DNA of 64,000 nucleotides from Vanessa cardui. Its lineage: Eukaryota > Arthropoda > Insecta > Lepidoptera > Nymphalidae. The translations under genes were made by a program, and so were the position numbers. Numbering within the stretch: position 1 is the stretch's first letter; each line of letters opens with the position of its first letter. Of this stretch, positions 13,380 to 24,826 are shown one piece after another. The DNA lies in NCBI RefSeq assembly GCF_905220365.1, contig NC_061127.1, forward strand, positions 4,526,001-4,590,000, in the 5' to 3' direction. A model generated the notes under the pieces. The model was not told where the DNA came from. It saw only the letters and a list, made by a program, of their open reading frames with translations, and did not search any database.

Positions 13380-13575
13380 GTGCTTTGCATAGTTTAAAAC
13401 GCTTGTTACGTTTACTTAATAATTCAAGCTGTGACGTCACAATTAGCAAGCCCACAGCCGTATCGCAAGACCGTTTACATCGCAAGCTAATTATGCAATT
13501 AATTACAAGCCGGTCACGCGCTTGTTTACACCGCGGTAAAGTGTGTACAGGTGCCTTAAACGATAAAGCAATGCT
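13380..13575. promoter_or_regulatory. Candidate enhancer (motif cluster)
   Basis: About 200 bp differs in texture from the surrounding AT-rich DNA. It holds a perfect CRE palindrome TGACGTCA at 13432-13439, GTTTAC forkhead-type cores at 13410, 13473 and 13524, and a homeodomain/POU-like block TTATGCAATTAATTAC near 13491. CAAGC/GCTTG motifs recur. It has no repeat signature known to me. A 91-codon open frame spans it (13307-13582) but shows no domain. The regulatory role is inferred from motif density only. Confidence 0.35.
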
Positions 13576-13672
13576 TTATTGAGTGCTAAGAAAGGGCTAT
13601 GTATACGATAGTACAGTTTCGATTGTTTTGAAGTAATGACTGTTTATTAATTGAATTTGATTTAATTATTAA

Positions 13673-13895
13673 CTAACGACCTCCCTCGGCTTCGCACGAT
13701 GCTGATACTAAATGTACTACAGAATTTTTCTTATTTTTTACTATATTGTCCATGTACTATATAAAGACATTTCTCTTGAATCACTTTATTAAAAAAAAAA
13801 CCGCTTCAAAATACGTTGCGTAATTTTAAAGATGTAAGCATACACAGGGACAGACAGCGGTAAGCGACTTTGTTTTATACTATGTAATGATAGTA
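13673..13895 (-). repeat. Non-autonomous repeat family B, copy 2
   Basis: It matches 3210-3478 block for block: GATGCTGATACTAAATGTAC, a tail with AATCACTTTATT then poly-A and CCGC, and the end AAGCGACTTTGTTTTATACT. This copy is shorter through internal deletion. Confidence 0.65.
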
Positions 13896-14214
13896 AAACT
13901 AAATAGTTCTACTTGATTTAAGCTTCGTTAAATGTATAACACCTCGCCTTATTGCCTCTACTGGTAATAGAATGGCTGGTTCGTTTTTTACTCCACGCGG
14001 TCAAGAACAGAAACTATTTTTAATTCATATTTGTACAAATTTAAAAACTTAATGTTAATAATTCTTGTAATAGAAGAGGAAATAATTAAAAGAATTTGAT
14101 TTCAGAAACCATACTTCTCTTCATATATTATACTTCTTGTATTATGTAGGAATAATTATTATAAAATGAATCCATTCATTATAGTAACGTAAGGGGTAAT
14201 TCGGTCATATTATG

Positions 14215-14425
14215 TTGAGTCAACATCGTAAGCATAGGTATTATATCCATGAAACATTAGTCATTCCTTATATCGGCAATGCACCACCAACCTTTGGAAC
14301 TGAGGTATCTTATACCTGTGATAACACTAGCTCACTCACCCGGGATAAAACAATAAGTAAGTATTATTGTTTTTTCGAAAGAATATCTAATAAGTGAGTT
14401 GTACCTGCCCAGACAGGCACACATG
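14215..14425 (-). repeat. SINE-1, diverged
   Basis: On the minus strand, AATGCACCACCAACCTTTGG, CTCACTCACCC and the terminal GTACCTGCCCAGACAGGC mark a SINE-1 copy with many substitutions and a partly lost tail. Confidence 0.65.
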
Positions 14426-14511
14426 TTATATATAAAGCCTACCAAATCTTATATAACATGGTTTGTTATTATTTTATAAATAGTATAGAGTATAGTGATA
14501 TTTTTTTAATG

Positions 14512-14705
14512 ACATAGGTAGGCAGGCTGACGATTGACCCACCTGATCGTAAATGGTTGCCAACTTTCGTAGACAATGGTGCTTTAAGAAATATTAAACA
14601 TTCTTACTCAACTTAAGAATTAAAATTTTTAGTTTCTTGTAAATGTGTTTACGCTGGTTTACTCACCATTCAAACCGGAACGCAGCATTCCTCACTACTG
14701 CTTTA
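14512..14705 (-). repeat. SINE-1, diverged and internally deleted
   Basis: The blocks CCACCTGATCGTAAATGGTT, AGACAATGGTGCTTTAAGAA and CACCATTCAAACCGGAACGC are SINE-1 in reverse. It is tandem and co-oriented with the copy ending at 14425. Confidence 0.6.
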
Positions 14706-15048
14706 AAGCTTAAGAGTATATAATATATAATGCTGGAGTAAAAACTATTATAAATTTAAAAGAAAATTATTTATAAAGAAAAGTATATTTGTAAATTAAA
14801 TTATTCAACACACTAAGATTATGAATGAACCCAGGAATGGCAAAAAAAAAAAAATTACTCGAACGCAAAATAGTTTTCTTGCAGTTTCTTTAAAGAAATA
14901 TAGTTGGAATCTTGTTTCCATACTTATAAAGAAAGTTGTTGAGTATTAATATATTTTATAATAACATATTCAGTATTCACGACTACGATTAAATTTAACT
15001 GAAAATAGAAACATAATATATTCATTTAAAAAATAAGAACATATTCAC

Positions 15049-15334
15049 TTGGTGGCAGGGAGTTGTGCAAGCCTGTCTGGGTAGCTACTACCCATCATCA
15101 GTTATTCTACCGCCAAATAACAGTATTCAGTATTGTTGTGTTCCGGTTTGAAGGGTGAGTGAGCCAGTATAAATACAGGCACAAGGGACATAACATCTTA
15201 GTTCCCAAGGTTGGTGGTACATTGACGATGTTAGGAATTGTTAATATTTCTTACAGCGTCATTGACTATGGGTGATGGTTACCACTTACCATCAGTTGGC
15301 CCATATGCTCGTCCGCCAACCTATACCATAAAAA
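15049..15334 (+). repeat. SINE-1, full length
   Basis: All diagnostic blocks from TTGGTGGCAGGGAGTTGTGC to CGTCCGCCAACCTATACCAT and an A tail are present with few changes. Confidence 0.88.
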
Positions 15335-15504
15335 GTAATATTAAACGAGGAAGTAAGTAAGTCAACTCTTACAATTACATATATATGAAATGAATGATTT
15401 TCAGAGATTTTTTAATACATAGCAGATTATTTGTATCAGTGTATAAAATATTGTTTTCCATAATTGTTGTGCAAGCTTGTGTGCGCAAATACATGTGCAT
15501 TGCA

Positions 15505-15630
15505 TATTCAAATGAAATCAAATTGGTTTATTATATAAATAAAACCTTACACTCAATTATTGATTTCGAAATTAAACACTGCCGCCACCGCTTCTCAGAA
15601 GGTACCCTGATCTGAGAAGAAACGCAGCAT
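15505..15630 (-). repeat. LINE 3' end (same family as 26241-26875)
   Basis: The tail ATCAAATTGGTTTATTATAT, the block ATTAAACACTGCCGCCACCG and ACCCTGATCTGAGAAGAAAC match, in the same order, the 3' untranslated end of the Jockey-like copy at 26.2-26.4 kb. Only ~120 bp remain, so it is strongly 5'-truncated. Confidence 0.6.
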
Positions 15631-16519
15631 CGTCAGCAACTTATAGTCCTACGAAGAAAGATTAGGTTATTGAAACTTTGTCTGAGGCCAGTTTTAACTC
15701 CAGGATAAAATCAAAGAAAAACCTTATGAATTATAGCTGACCGGCTTTGAGACATTGTATTTCGGGATCGCTTCTTTTGAGCTATACCAACGAGTCAAAT
15801 ATACTATTAAATCATTATTATATGCTGTAATATGTGTAAACATACAAAACTTCTAGTTTCACGGACCAACATACATCAAAATTTAGTATAATTAATACAT
15901 AAATCATGACCGCGTGAAATAGTGGCCAGAATCCTAGCAGTATTTTACCGTTAGATAGCAATTCCGATTCTCGGTACGAAAAATGTACCAGCCTCGTGTT
16001 ACTGACGTAGCCAATAAAACTGCAAGTTTATTTTTTTTAATTGTTTAGCCGACTGACTCAAAGATTCTGCTGTATACAGCACAAGGATAAATTGGTTAAA
16101 GTGATTAGCTGTTTATTTTACTATCTAATTATTTCTATTATATCAAAGTTTAAACCAAACAAATATTTCATTTTTACTTGATAATCTCCTTTCAAATTTA
16201 AATAAAATATAATGTACAATTTTATGATGATATATGAAAATGTATGATTTTTTCTATGTTTTATTGTATAAAAGGATATTGTTGAATTTTGGTTGTTTAT
16301 TATTTGATGTTTCTAAAGTTTTAATCAATAATATTATACAATACAATATAGTATCAATATAAAGATATGATCAATTATGAATTATGAGAAATAATATCTA
16401 TTAATATTTAAAATATAAACATATACAAATATAAAACTGGGAAAATATTAAAGAATATTGTTTAAATATGTTGTTAATAAATAGTTTTTTAATTTATCGA
16501 ATGACGACCACGCTTTGCC
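15631..16519. other. AT-rich DNA, no gene seen
   Basis: No feature supported. Confidence 0.4.
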
Positions 16520-16775
16520 TAGATGGATCAGTAGTTAGTCCTGCACCTTAACGAAGACTGGCAGGCACCCCTTCAAATTCTCATACTTTTTTTGTTTTTA
16601 TATTGCTATTCATCTTGTACTTGGCGGAAAACGGATTCATTCGGAAACCAGTACATCTTGGATGAAAATCTAACACATGTATCAAACCGCCTTGAAGTAG
16701 AACAAGAACTGGTATCAAAGTTCTTAACCTGCACTTCAAATGGACAGGAGACTTTAACCTAGCACATTTGCGTAT
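16520..16775 (+). repeat. Probable old SINE-2 subfamily copy
   Basis: CATCTTGTACTTGGCGGAAA, TGGATGAAAATCTAACACAT and the following AAACCGCCTTGAAGTAG run resemble a diverged SINE-2 body and tail. The similarity is by eye and patchy. Confidence 0.4.
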
Positions 16776-16897
16776 GACATTTACAACCATCATTTAAACA
16801 ATGACATAAAATCGTGTTACAATATCAAATATTCATATAAAATAAAAATTCGATTTAAAATCAGAATGTACTCGTAATTGAAATCACAGCAGTCAAC

Positions 16898-17017
16898 ATG
16901 TCGGAACCTCTCACCCCGTACCCGATCATCCGCTTAGATAAAAACACTGGCCGTGATTCTATAGTGATGTGGAAACGATCAGTAAATCGATTGGCGTGGA
17001 TACAGTGGAACCAGTGA
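16898..17017 (+). pseudogene. Small open frame, possible coding relic
   Basis: A 39-codon frame starts MSEPLTPYPIIRL and ends AWIQWNQ. A second, shifted frame directly downstream reads GVDTVEPVIDGLLSEALNC before a stop, which suggests one former reading frame broken by a frameshift near 16990. I recognise no family. It lies between a SINE-2 relic and a SINE-1 copy, so a decayed transposon ORF is as likely as a host exon relic. Confidence 0.25.
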
Positions 17018-17331
17018 TTGATGGACTTTTGTCAGAGGCGCTCAACTGTTGATTCAACTATCTCACTATTTTAGACTTTGATTATTAGAATATTATTTTA
17101 GTTTATATAAATTTTTGATTTTACACACATTGTTTGGACAGAAGATTAGGAGTTTATTACTCACGTCGCTTTAAAACACATTTCGAACACTTATGTATAT
17201 TCAACACATGGAAAATCAGAGCTTACTCGGCTCCGGTCAATTCATACGTTAATTTTACCAAGTCATCTTGATTTAATGATTGCTAGGTAATCCTTATTAT
17301 TTTTTACCACATTATAAGGAATTACTAATAC

Positions 17332-17580
17332 TTGATGGTAGGGCTTTGTGCAAGCCCGTCTGGTTAGGTACCACCCACTCATCAGTTATTCTACCGCCAA
17401 ACAACAGTACTCAGTATTGTTGTGTTCCGGTTTGAAGGGTGAGTGAGCCAGTGTAACAACAAGGGACATATTATCTTAGGTCCCAAGGTTAGTGGCGCAT
17501 TGAAGTCTATGGGTAATGGTAACGACTTAACATTAGGTGGCCCATATGCTCGTCCGCCAACCTATACCATAAAAAAAAAA
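17332..17580 (+). repeat. SINE-1 with internal deletion
   Basis: The head TTGATGGTAGGGCTTTGTGC and tail GCTCGTCCGCCAACCTATAC plus ten A residues are intact. About 45 bp between GGCGCATTGA and GTCTATGGGT is deleted. Confidence 0.88.
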
Positions 17581-19584
17581 CTAGATCGAAGCTTAAAGTT
17601 TGTGTTAGAATTGGCAACTATACCCCAAGCGGTCAAGATCGATCCTGCAAATTTTTTATACAGGCGGCCCGGCCCTAAAATTGCGTCTTAATGATTTTGA
17701 ACATTCTGTATCTTCAATAAATATTAATAAGATTGCACAGTTCGTGTATTCAACTAAACTAATAAAATACTTAAAACTTTTTCAGACAACATAAGGAATA
17801 TCGAAATGTACACGATACACGTAACAATTTCAAATCAGCGAATGTCTCTACGCCGATAAAATATCATCTCTGTTAAATTATAAAAATATAACTTGTTGTC
17901 ATGTTGTGAAAAATTGTAACGGTCAAGTCAACTGTGTAATATAATAAACACGCGTTCACTGTTCAGTGACAAGGGTCCTGATCGATACGGATGAATAGAC
18001 ACTTAGTTTCGTTCCATGTTTTTGATTTAGGTTTTTAATAAACTTTTATCTTTGTTTTTTATATTTTTTTTACTACTGATACATTTTCGTAAATCAGAAG
18101 TTAAAATATGAGCGCTAGTATTATCCTGGTGCTGTTTTTATTCCAGGATTCCTCATTATCTTCTTCGGTTAAGTCTACTATGTGGTGTGCTTTCTTTTGG
18201 CTCAATTTGAAATCGAACTATAAGTAACCAGTATAAAAGGTTTTCATTGCTTCATTGTTTGAACTATTATTATTTTATATCCGTACGTATTATTGAATAT
18301 TGTTTTTTATTGCAATGGCAAATGAGCCGTCTAACGACATGTCGAACAACCTACAGTTAACTTTTTTAATGCTTTGCCAAAAATAGTATTTAAAACAACG
18401 GTTTGCAAAACGTAAACGCGTTCTCTATCCCTTACTTTCACAATCCAATGGGCCATGTCACATAATATTACATGCTGTCTAGACACTCGATTGTAAAACA
18501 TAATTTACTTTCAAACAACGGGCTAGACTATTGAGAATTTCCGGTTAGAATAAACCAATATAAAACTATAATATAATCGAACTTGATGACTGAACCTAGG
18601 ACCATAGGATCTGCCCTTATAGTCACTAGATCAATAAGGCTTCAATAAACCCAGTTATCAATATAGAAAAATAAGCTTTTCATTTTATATTGATCAATCC
18701 AATCATTTTTAAATAAAATATAAAACGAAGAATTCACGCTATAATCGATTCTATAACGAGAGTATAAGACGTATTTTTGCTTATACATTGTTTTTGATTG
18801 TTAAACCGTTAACACCGCGGCCCTGATAGATGATTCATGGTGTTTACAAACCTCGTCGGTTTGGCGATCAGTGAATTAGTGGTGTGAAAATTTCATGAAC
18901 CTGCCAATATCGGTGGAGACTCGTGACCATAAAGGTTATATAGATACTTTTTCGAATTATAAAAATTGTTTCTTTTTTTAAATATATATTTTTTAAAGTC
19001 TGCTGTACTCAACAATTTGTTTTGCGTACGGACAGTATAATTGTCTTCTAAGTGTTATTTTTTTTTTATATAATTAAATAAATAAATCAAGTCGACTTTA
19101 AATAGTTGTATATACATGTACATAATATACATATACATATGTCTAAATATTGTTTGACGTCGTATGGATTGAAAATTTACAGAAGCATTTAGGTGCAGTC
19201 ACTCACGAAGGCTACGCCTCTCTATAAAATTATCGGCGTTTTAAAAAAAGAAATATAAGCTAATTTTTATTTTTTTTTCTGTCTATACAATCGTATCACG
19301 CACATCATTCATTCGTACTAATGCCTATAGCAATTTGATGAGGAGGAGTGGGCTTGTGACTGAATAGGTCCACAACAGCACAATGGACATCTAGTAAAAC
19401 GTACTGTACTTGTTCGTTAATATCCACCGATATTCAAATACCTCATTCTATCCTCCCGAGAAGTTGTCGCGTTCATTCCATCACGCCATACCAATGCGAA
19501 CTAATACATAACGTTCACACACGAGTTCTAGCCAACACAAAAACGGCATGGGTTTTGTTAATTTTTTTTTTATGTTTTGGGGGC
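17581..19584. other. AT-rich DNA; possible tRNA-SINE relic near 18.6 kb
   Basis: No gene is supported. GAACCTAGGACCATAGGATC at about 18593, with a following CACTAGATCAATAAGGC, resembles the reverse of a tRNA-derived B-box region and is probably an old SINE piece. Confidence 0.4.
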
Positions 19585-19945
19585 AAACAAAATATGGAAA
19601 GTGTTTACCACCGGACATGGATATCTGCAACACCGGGGGGCTTGCAGGTGCGTTGCAGGCCTTTAAGGAAGGAGTAGGCTTTTCTTTTATTTTGTTTATA
19701 ATTCATCTCGTGCTCGACGGTGAAGGAAAACATCGTGAGAAAACTTGCATTTGTCTAATTTCATTGAAATTCTGCCATATGTTCATTCCACCAAGCCGCA
19801 TTGGAACAGCGTAGTGGAATATGTTCCAAGCCCTCTCCTTAATGGGAGAGGAGGCCATTAGCCCAGCAGTGGGAAATTTACAGGCTGTTACTTTACTTTA
19901 CTTTTGAGCTTTACTTGAAGGTTCCCAAATCGTATCGGTTTATTT
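19585..19945 (+). repeat. Interspersed repeat family C, split by a SINE-2
   Basis: The left part (to about 19688) has GGACATGGATATCTGCAACA, GGGGGGCTTGCAGGTGCGTT and GGCCTTTAAGGAAGGAGTAG. The right part (from about 19905) has GAGCTTTACTTGAAGGTTCC followed by CAAATCGTATCGG. In other lepidopteran copies, and in the left-hand block at 55999-56150, these parts are contiguous. A CTTTT motif flanks the intervening SINE-2 on both sides and may be its target duplication. Confidence 0.6.
19690..19903 (+). repeat. SINE-2, 5'-truncated, nested in family C
   Basis: It begins at TTTATAATTCATCTCGTGCT and runs through the CATTCCACCAAGCCGC block to the tail GCCCAGCAGTGGGAAATTTA. The tRNA head is missing. It interrupts the repeat described for 19585-19945. 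Confidence 0.8.
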
Positions 19946-20541
19946 TAAATCGTATATGTTTCATTGATCATTCAATCAAATTAAAAAAATCGTTCAGTTC
20001 GGAGTTGGAATCTGCTATCACTGGTTAGGATTTAGAAAATCTATTAACTAAACTACATATATATGTATGTAGTTCCAGTAAAAAATGTTCAACATTCAAA
20101 GGAATGTACATATAGTGAATTACTTGATATTTACACGTGAACTCCAAATACTGAGTAACATTATCAACTGTTTAAATTATTTACACATGTTTAAGTTAGT
20201 ACAAAACGTATCCAAGAACTTGGAGGTCTGTTCTTCAATATGTAATTAGATTGCACAGTTCGTGTATTCAACTGAACTAAACTAAGTTAATGAAATACTA
20301 AAAGTTTTTTGAAACAATATAAATAAAACGATTGTTTGATTGTATAAATTGTTTTTCAATAAAAAATACTGATGGAATGATTTATAGACCGATGACAGAT
20401 AACAGCAACTCAGTAATCGTACTCAAAAATAGTTTATATCAAAGTCTTGCTGATGACAACAGATTTAATAATTTTCATATAAAAATAATTGTTAGGATAT
20501 GCAAAGAAAATATCCACCGTGCCTGAATACGTCCTACACTA

Positions 20542-20685
20542 CGTAGGTCACGGTGGAGTGACGATATACGCAAGGCGGCAGGCAGGAGCTGGATGCGAGT
20601 AGCCGGAGAAAGACCACAATGGCGTGCACTTGGAGAGGTCTATGTCCAGCAGTGGACAAAAACGGGATAATGATGTGATGATGTG
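20542..20685 (+). pseudogene. RTE-type LINE, last ~42 codons and 3' tail
   Basis: The open frame reads RRSRWSDDIRKAAGR, then SWMRVAGERPQWRALG, then EVYVQQW and ends TKTG-stop at 20670, followed by a (TGATG)n-like tail. 'W.DD....G..WMRVA..R..WR..GEAYVQQW' is the hallmark C-terminus of RTE-like endonuclease/reverse transcriptase proteins. Everything upstream, including the endonuclease and reverse transcriptase, is lost by 5' truncation, so it is dead. The intact frame suggests a fairly recent insertion. Confidence 0.8.
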
Positions 20686-22394
20686 TGTATTTGCAAAGAA
20701 AATCTTACAAGTTTAAGTAAATAAACAAAGTATCAAATATATTTGCGAAAGATAAATATAATTAAATAAATTGTAAAGCAGTTTATCCGTAATATCTTTA
20801 TAGAATAATAAAGTTCATGCTAAGTGAAATCAAATATCGTTGTAAACGAGCACACGATACGTTCCAGTCAACGTAATACAGAATAAATCGGCTTTACATT
20901 CACCGACGTTTTATATTGATTCGATATTATTTTATTTATAAAAGAAGAAATACACTAATTGATAATCAAAATAAAGTATAATAAAAATAAACTTTTAGAT
21001 AGGACTTGCGAAGAAGCAAATTGGATTACTTTTTATTTTATTTAATTATTTACAATTTTTAACAGAAAATATAAAAATACATAAATATTAAAAATATTCG
21101 TTTTATTCTCAATGTGTACAAAATTTACCAAAATTCTAAAGAAAAGTGTTTACAATAACCATTTTGTTTTTAATTTAGAGGTAAATGCTTTTTGAGATTT
21201 AGTAATCCACATACATACATTACCGTAATACAAAATATTTACACTCATGATTATATTATACATTAATTGTCTCATTTCCAAAAATAAATATTGATTAACA
21301 TAAAATTACATGCCAACTCAATAAAAGAGTTAGTCTGTTTTAAAACACTTAATTTGTGGTTTCATTAATAAATGTTAATGTTGCTAATTACGAAAGAGGA
21401 ATCTTAATCATGTACAGATACCGTAAAGCTGATTTTTATAATGCAAACTTTGCATTTGTTAATTATTAACTGCACTGTTTACGAGATTATGAATATTTAC
21501 GCTACGGGAAGAACGAATTAACATTGTGGAGTCTTGTTTCGTGTATTTAAACAAATGTTTGTCGTCGTTTCTATTAAAATAACCGACGTTATTGTGAATA
21601 TACATCAAGCTCTTTAAGTATCTTCAATTTGTTTAATATATCTCGAAATGTATCCTTAGCTTCAAGATTAAAAGAAGCCCAAAGGACTCTTGAATAATGA
21701 TCACATTTGTTAGGTTTGAAGCGTTGTTCTGAATACCCCATTAGTGTGCGTCCTGAGTGATAGCGCATCACGCATTCGTTTTCTGAGTGTAGTCATAAGC
21801 GGACCGACCGCCCTTGTGAAGAAGGGACGATGAAGGGCGCCTGCGTTACCAATGTCGCTATAAATTAAAACCTTTACAGTATCTGGAAAGAAAAAATAGA
21901 ATAAATGCACTGTAATGCGTCCAGTGTATAGATTATGCACATACATAAAATATTTATTATTACGTTGTTTTTAAGAAACATCTCTTATATTAAAATAAAC
22001 TTACCATTGAATGGAAATGTAAAAGACATCTTAAAATTTTATTTTATTCTTTCTCACTATCGGTGATGCCTAAGTCTTTAAATTTCTGACTCAAGATATC
22101 TGGACAATGAAATAAAAGGATTTTTTCTCACTGACGTGACAAAATCTTCCACCTGTAATTCTCGATTTTCTGGGTGACCTACAACCAAAATAGAGCTAAT
22201 AAATATCTAAGCTTTTAAGGTTGGTTCGTGGTTGGTGAAAGTGCCAATGTCTCACGGTGGTAGTGACCTACCTAAACTATAAAAAACCCTTTGATAATCT
22301 TAACTATACTATCCGCCAGTTATTCAGTGATACTATAATCATTTAATTTTTGGTTAAGGAATTATTAATACGAATATGTGAAACACAACACTAT
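20686..22394. other. AT-rich DNA, no gene seen
   Basis: Two overlapping minus-strand open frames at 21589-21946 have no recognisable domain. A faint SINE-1 relic (GGTTGGTTCGTGG... CACGGTGGTAGTGACC) may lie at 22210-22275. Confidence 0.4.
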
Positions 22395-22510
22395 TACCTG
22401 TGCAAACGGACGCGCTTTCCAACACGCAGTACAGACGGCCATCCGCTTATTAATACGCCGCACAATCCGCATGCGCGATGCGCCTTCACTCAGGACGCAC
22501 CCTTCGACAC
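22395..22510. promoter_or_regulatory. Unique CG-rich block
   Basis: This block is rich in CG dinucleotides amid AT-rich DNA. It contains CCGCATGCGCGATGCGCC near 22468, a partial NRF1/erect-wing-type motif (TGCGCATGCGCA family). It has no convincing open frame and no known repeat. It might be a minor promoter or CpG-rich regulatory element; nothing shows transcription. Confidence 0.3.
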
Positions 22511-22837
22511 GATAGTATGGACATGACCGAAATAAAATCAAGTATTACCAACATTCAGAAAATTGGTTCGGTAAATTATGATTTTAATTTTAATTCGTCG
22601 TGTAACGTTTGGACTTGTGTGTATGGATGGCTACCGATCTGAAATGGAATGGAAATTGGCCGTTGCTCTTTCCTTAAGTAAATTGTACATAGTAAAATAA
22701 AAAAAATCTCCCATCATAAATCAACTAGCACGAACTTTTATTTATATTAATATTATATACAGATATAGACTTGCTTGTTTCTATTAAGTGATTTGATTAA
22801 TGGTAGTTTAATAAAATAAAATAATTACTGGCAGAAA

Positions 22838-22880
22838 GTTACAATACTCCCGAGTGTATAACACTCGGGAGTATTGTAAC
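22838..22880. repeat. Perfect 20-bp inverted repeat with 3-base loop
   Basis: The left arm GTTACAATACTCCCGAGTGT (22838-22857) and right arm ACACTCGGGAGTATTGTAAC (22861-22880) are exact reverse complements around ATA. No related full element was seen nearby. It may be a collapsed inverted-repeat transposon. Confidence 0.95.
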
Positions 22881-23103
22881 CATGTTTATATATATTATAT
22901 AATTTTTGTTTATTATAAATTTCAACCCTCGGAAGTGGGGGTGGGTCACTTATCTTCCGTAATAAGGCTTGTACAATTACACCGTACATGGCATACAAGT
23001 ATTAAAATATATGAGTATATATGAATAACTAAATGCAAAAAGTGTGCAAAAAAAGTCTTTTAAAGCAGTGATGCTTGTTTACATCCAATATTAATAAAAA
23101 AGG

Positions 23104-23405
23104 GCCGAGGCCCAGAGGTAAGAACGCATGCATCTTGACCGATGATTGCGGGTTAAATCCCAGGCAAGCACCACTGAAAATTCATTTGCTTAATTTGTGT
23201 TTATAATTCTTCTCGTGGTCGGCGGTGAAGGAATATATCGTGAGGAAATCTGAATGTGTCTAATTCCATAGAAATCCTGTCACATGTGTATTCCACCAAC
23301 CCGCATTGGAACAACGTGGTGGAATATGTTCCGAACCTTCTCCTCAAAAACGGAGAGGGGGCCTTAGCCCACCAGTGGGAAATTTAGAGGCTTTTGTTGT
23401 TGTTC
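23104..23405 (+). repeat. SINE-2, tRNA-derived, full length
   Basis: Head GCCGAGGCCCAGAGGTAAGA, B-box region TTGCGGGTTAAATCCCAGGC, body TTGTGTTTATAATTCTTCTC and tail GGGCCTTAGCCCACCAGTGG ending in a (TTG)n run are all present. Confidence 0.85.
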
Positions 23406-23849
23406 ATTAATAAAAAAAATATTTTACCCCAATTCAAATTAGACCGTACAGATGTATATTATATAAAAATATATGTATATCTCTATTGATATTCGTTAAT
23501 TATATACAAAGGCTTAAGGATCTCAGTCGTATCGTGGCGTCTATCAGGGGGTTGGTGGGGGTGTATTCTGAATGCAATTAAGTTACATTCTGAACGTATC
23601 TGAATTTACATACATAAAGGCAATATCGGTTTTAATTTACAATTAATAATACACGTAAGTGGATAGCGTAGATCTTAAAATAGAAAATAGAATCATGTGT
23701 AAATTGTAATTACATAATTTTTAAGCCGCTGTAATAATCAACTATCATATACTATCAACTAGATATGTTCCGCGGTATTACTTGCATTAAATTTTTATTT
23801 CAAATGCCTTTTTTCACAGCTACGCTAGCTACTTCATCAACTATTTGAC

Positions 23850-24094
23850 GACCTCCGTGGTCGAGTAGTGTGTACAGCGGTTTTCATGGGTATGCCACTT
23901 CGAGGTCCCGGATTCGATTCCGGGCCGAGTCAATGAAGAAAATTCATTAGTTATCTATGTTGTATTGGGTCTGGGTGTTTGTGGTATCGACAATACTTCT
24001 AATTTTCCATAACACAAGTGCTTTAGCTACTTACATTGGGATCAGAGTAATGTATGTGATGTTGTCCCATATCTATCTATCTATTTTATAGTCA
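23850..24094 (+). repeat. SINE-3, tRNA-derived
   Basis: The head GACCTCCGTGGTCGAGTAGT and the strong B box CCGGATTCGATTCCGGGCCG (near 23909-23928) give a tRNA-like 5' region. The body has TGTATTGGGTCTGGGTGTTT and the tail is a (TCTA)n run. It is not a functional tRNA gene because there is no foldable anticodon arm at tRNA spacing. This is the only copy in the window. Confidence 0.75.
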
Positions 24095-24668
24095 AGCTGT
24101 GGTAATTACTATTGTTGTCTTTTCCTCCTCATTTACTATGAAGTAGCTTCGGATATAGACTTCATACGCGTCAAATAAAGATTTTATCGTTACATATTTA
24201 TGAATCAATAAAATATGAAAAGTCATGTACTACGTCACATATAATAAACTGAAAAAAGAAATTAAAAATATGGTTGGTAAAACACAAATTATTGACATGC
24301 GAGGTGACGTCATAAGTACAAACATTATTTTATTGTGTTGTTTTAAAGGAATCCGTATTGTTTGTCTAATATAACTCTGATTATACGTTGATATATACGT
24401 CGTAATAAGCCTTCCATAATAGCTCATTCACCCTCCGGTATTTGTAATCGTATTATGTATGTACTGAACGTCAATAACATTGTAATGAATGCTTCAATGC
24501 ATCAACTGCAGAGCCTTTAAATTGACTAAACGCTCTGATTATGAAAGAGTCGGTTCTAAGTATGAAATATATTGTCTAGCTTTAAAAGGAATTGATAACG
24601 TTTGGTTAGTAAACTTTTGATCAATGTGGAACGTATTTTTTTTGTTTAAATTTAGTCATTAGAGTACT

Positions 24669-24826
24669 CTATACTAATATTATAAATGTGAAAGAAACTC
24701 TGGCTGTTTGTCTGTCTGTCATTCTTTCACAACAGTAAATTTGAACTTCAAGAAAATTTACCTCTTTGTCTAACACATGACAACCACACCCTTAAAATAG
24801 AGCCGAAGCCGGTGGCGACCACTAGT
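24669..24826 (+). repeat. LEP1/Helitron-like element with CTAGT end
   Basis: It starts TACTAATATTATAAATGTGA, has a CTGTTTGTCTGTCTGTC run and ends GAAGCCGGTGGCGACCACTA plus GT. This is a compact, internally deleted copy. Confidence 0.75.

Noticed and set aside
13307..13582. 91-codon + open frame
   Set aside because: It starts at TTG and has no domain, and codon use is not distinctive. The interest of the segment is its binding-site motifs.
17443..17691. 82-codon + open frame, and similar frames at 12450-12668, 14212-14397 and 34876-35085
   Set aside because: All are translations of SINE-1 copies, not genes.
23850..23930. Possible tRNA gene
   Set aside because: There is a good B box but no credible cloverleaf at tRNA length, and the sequence continues into a SINE body with a (TCTA)n tail.
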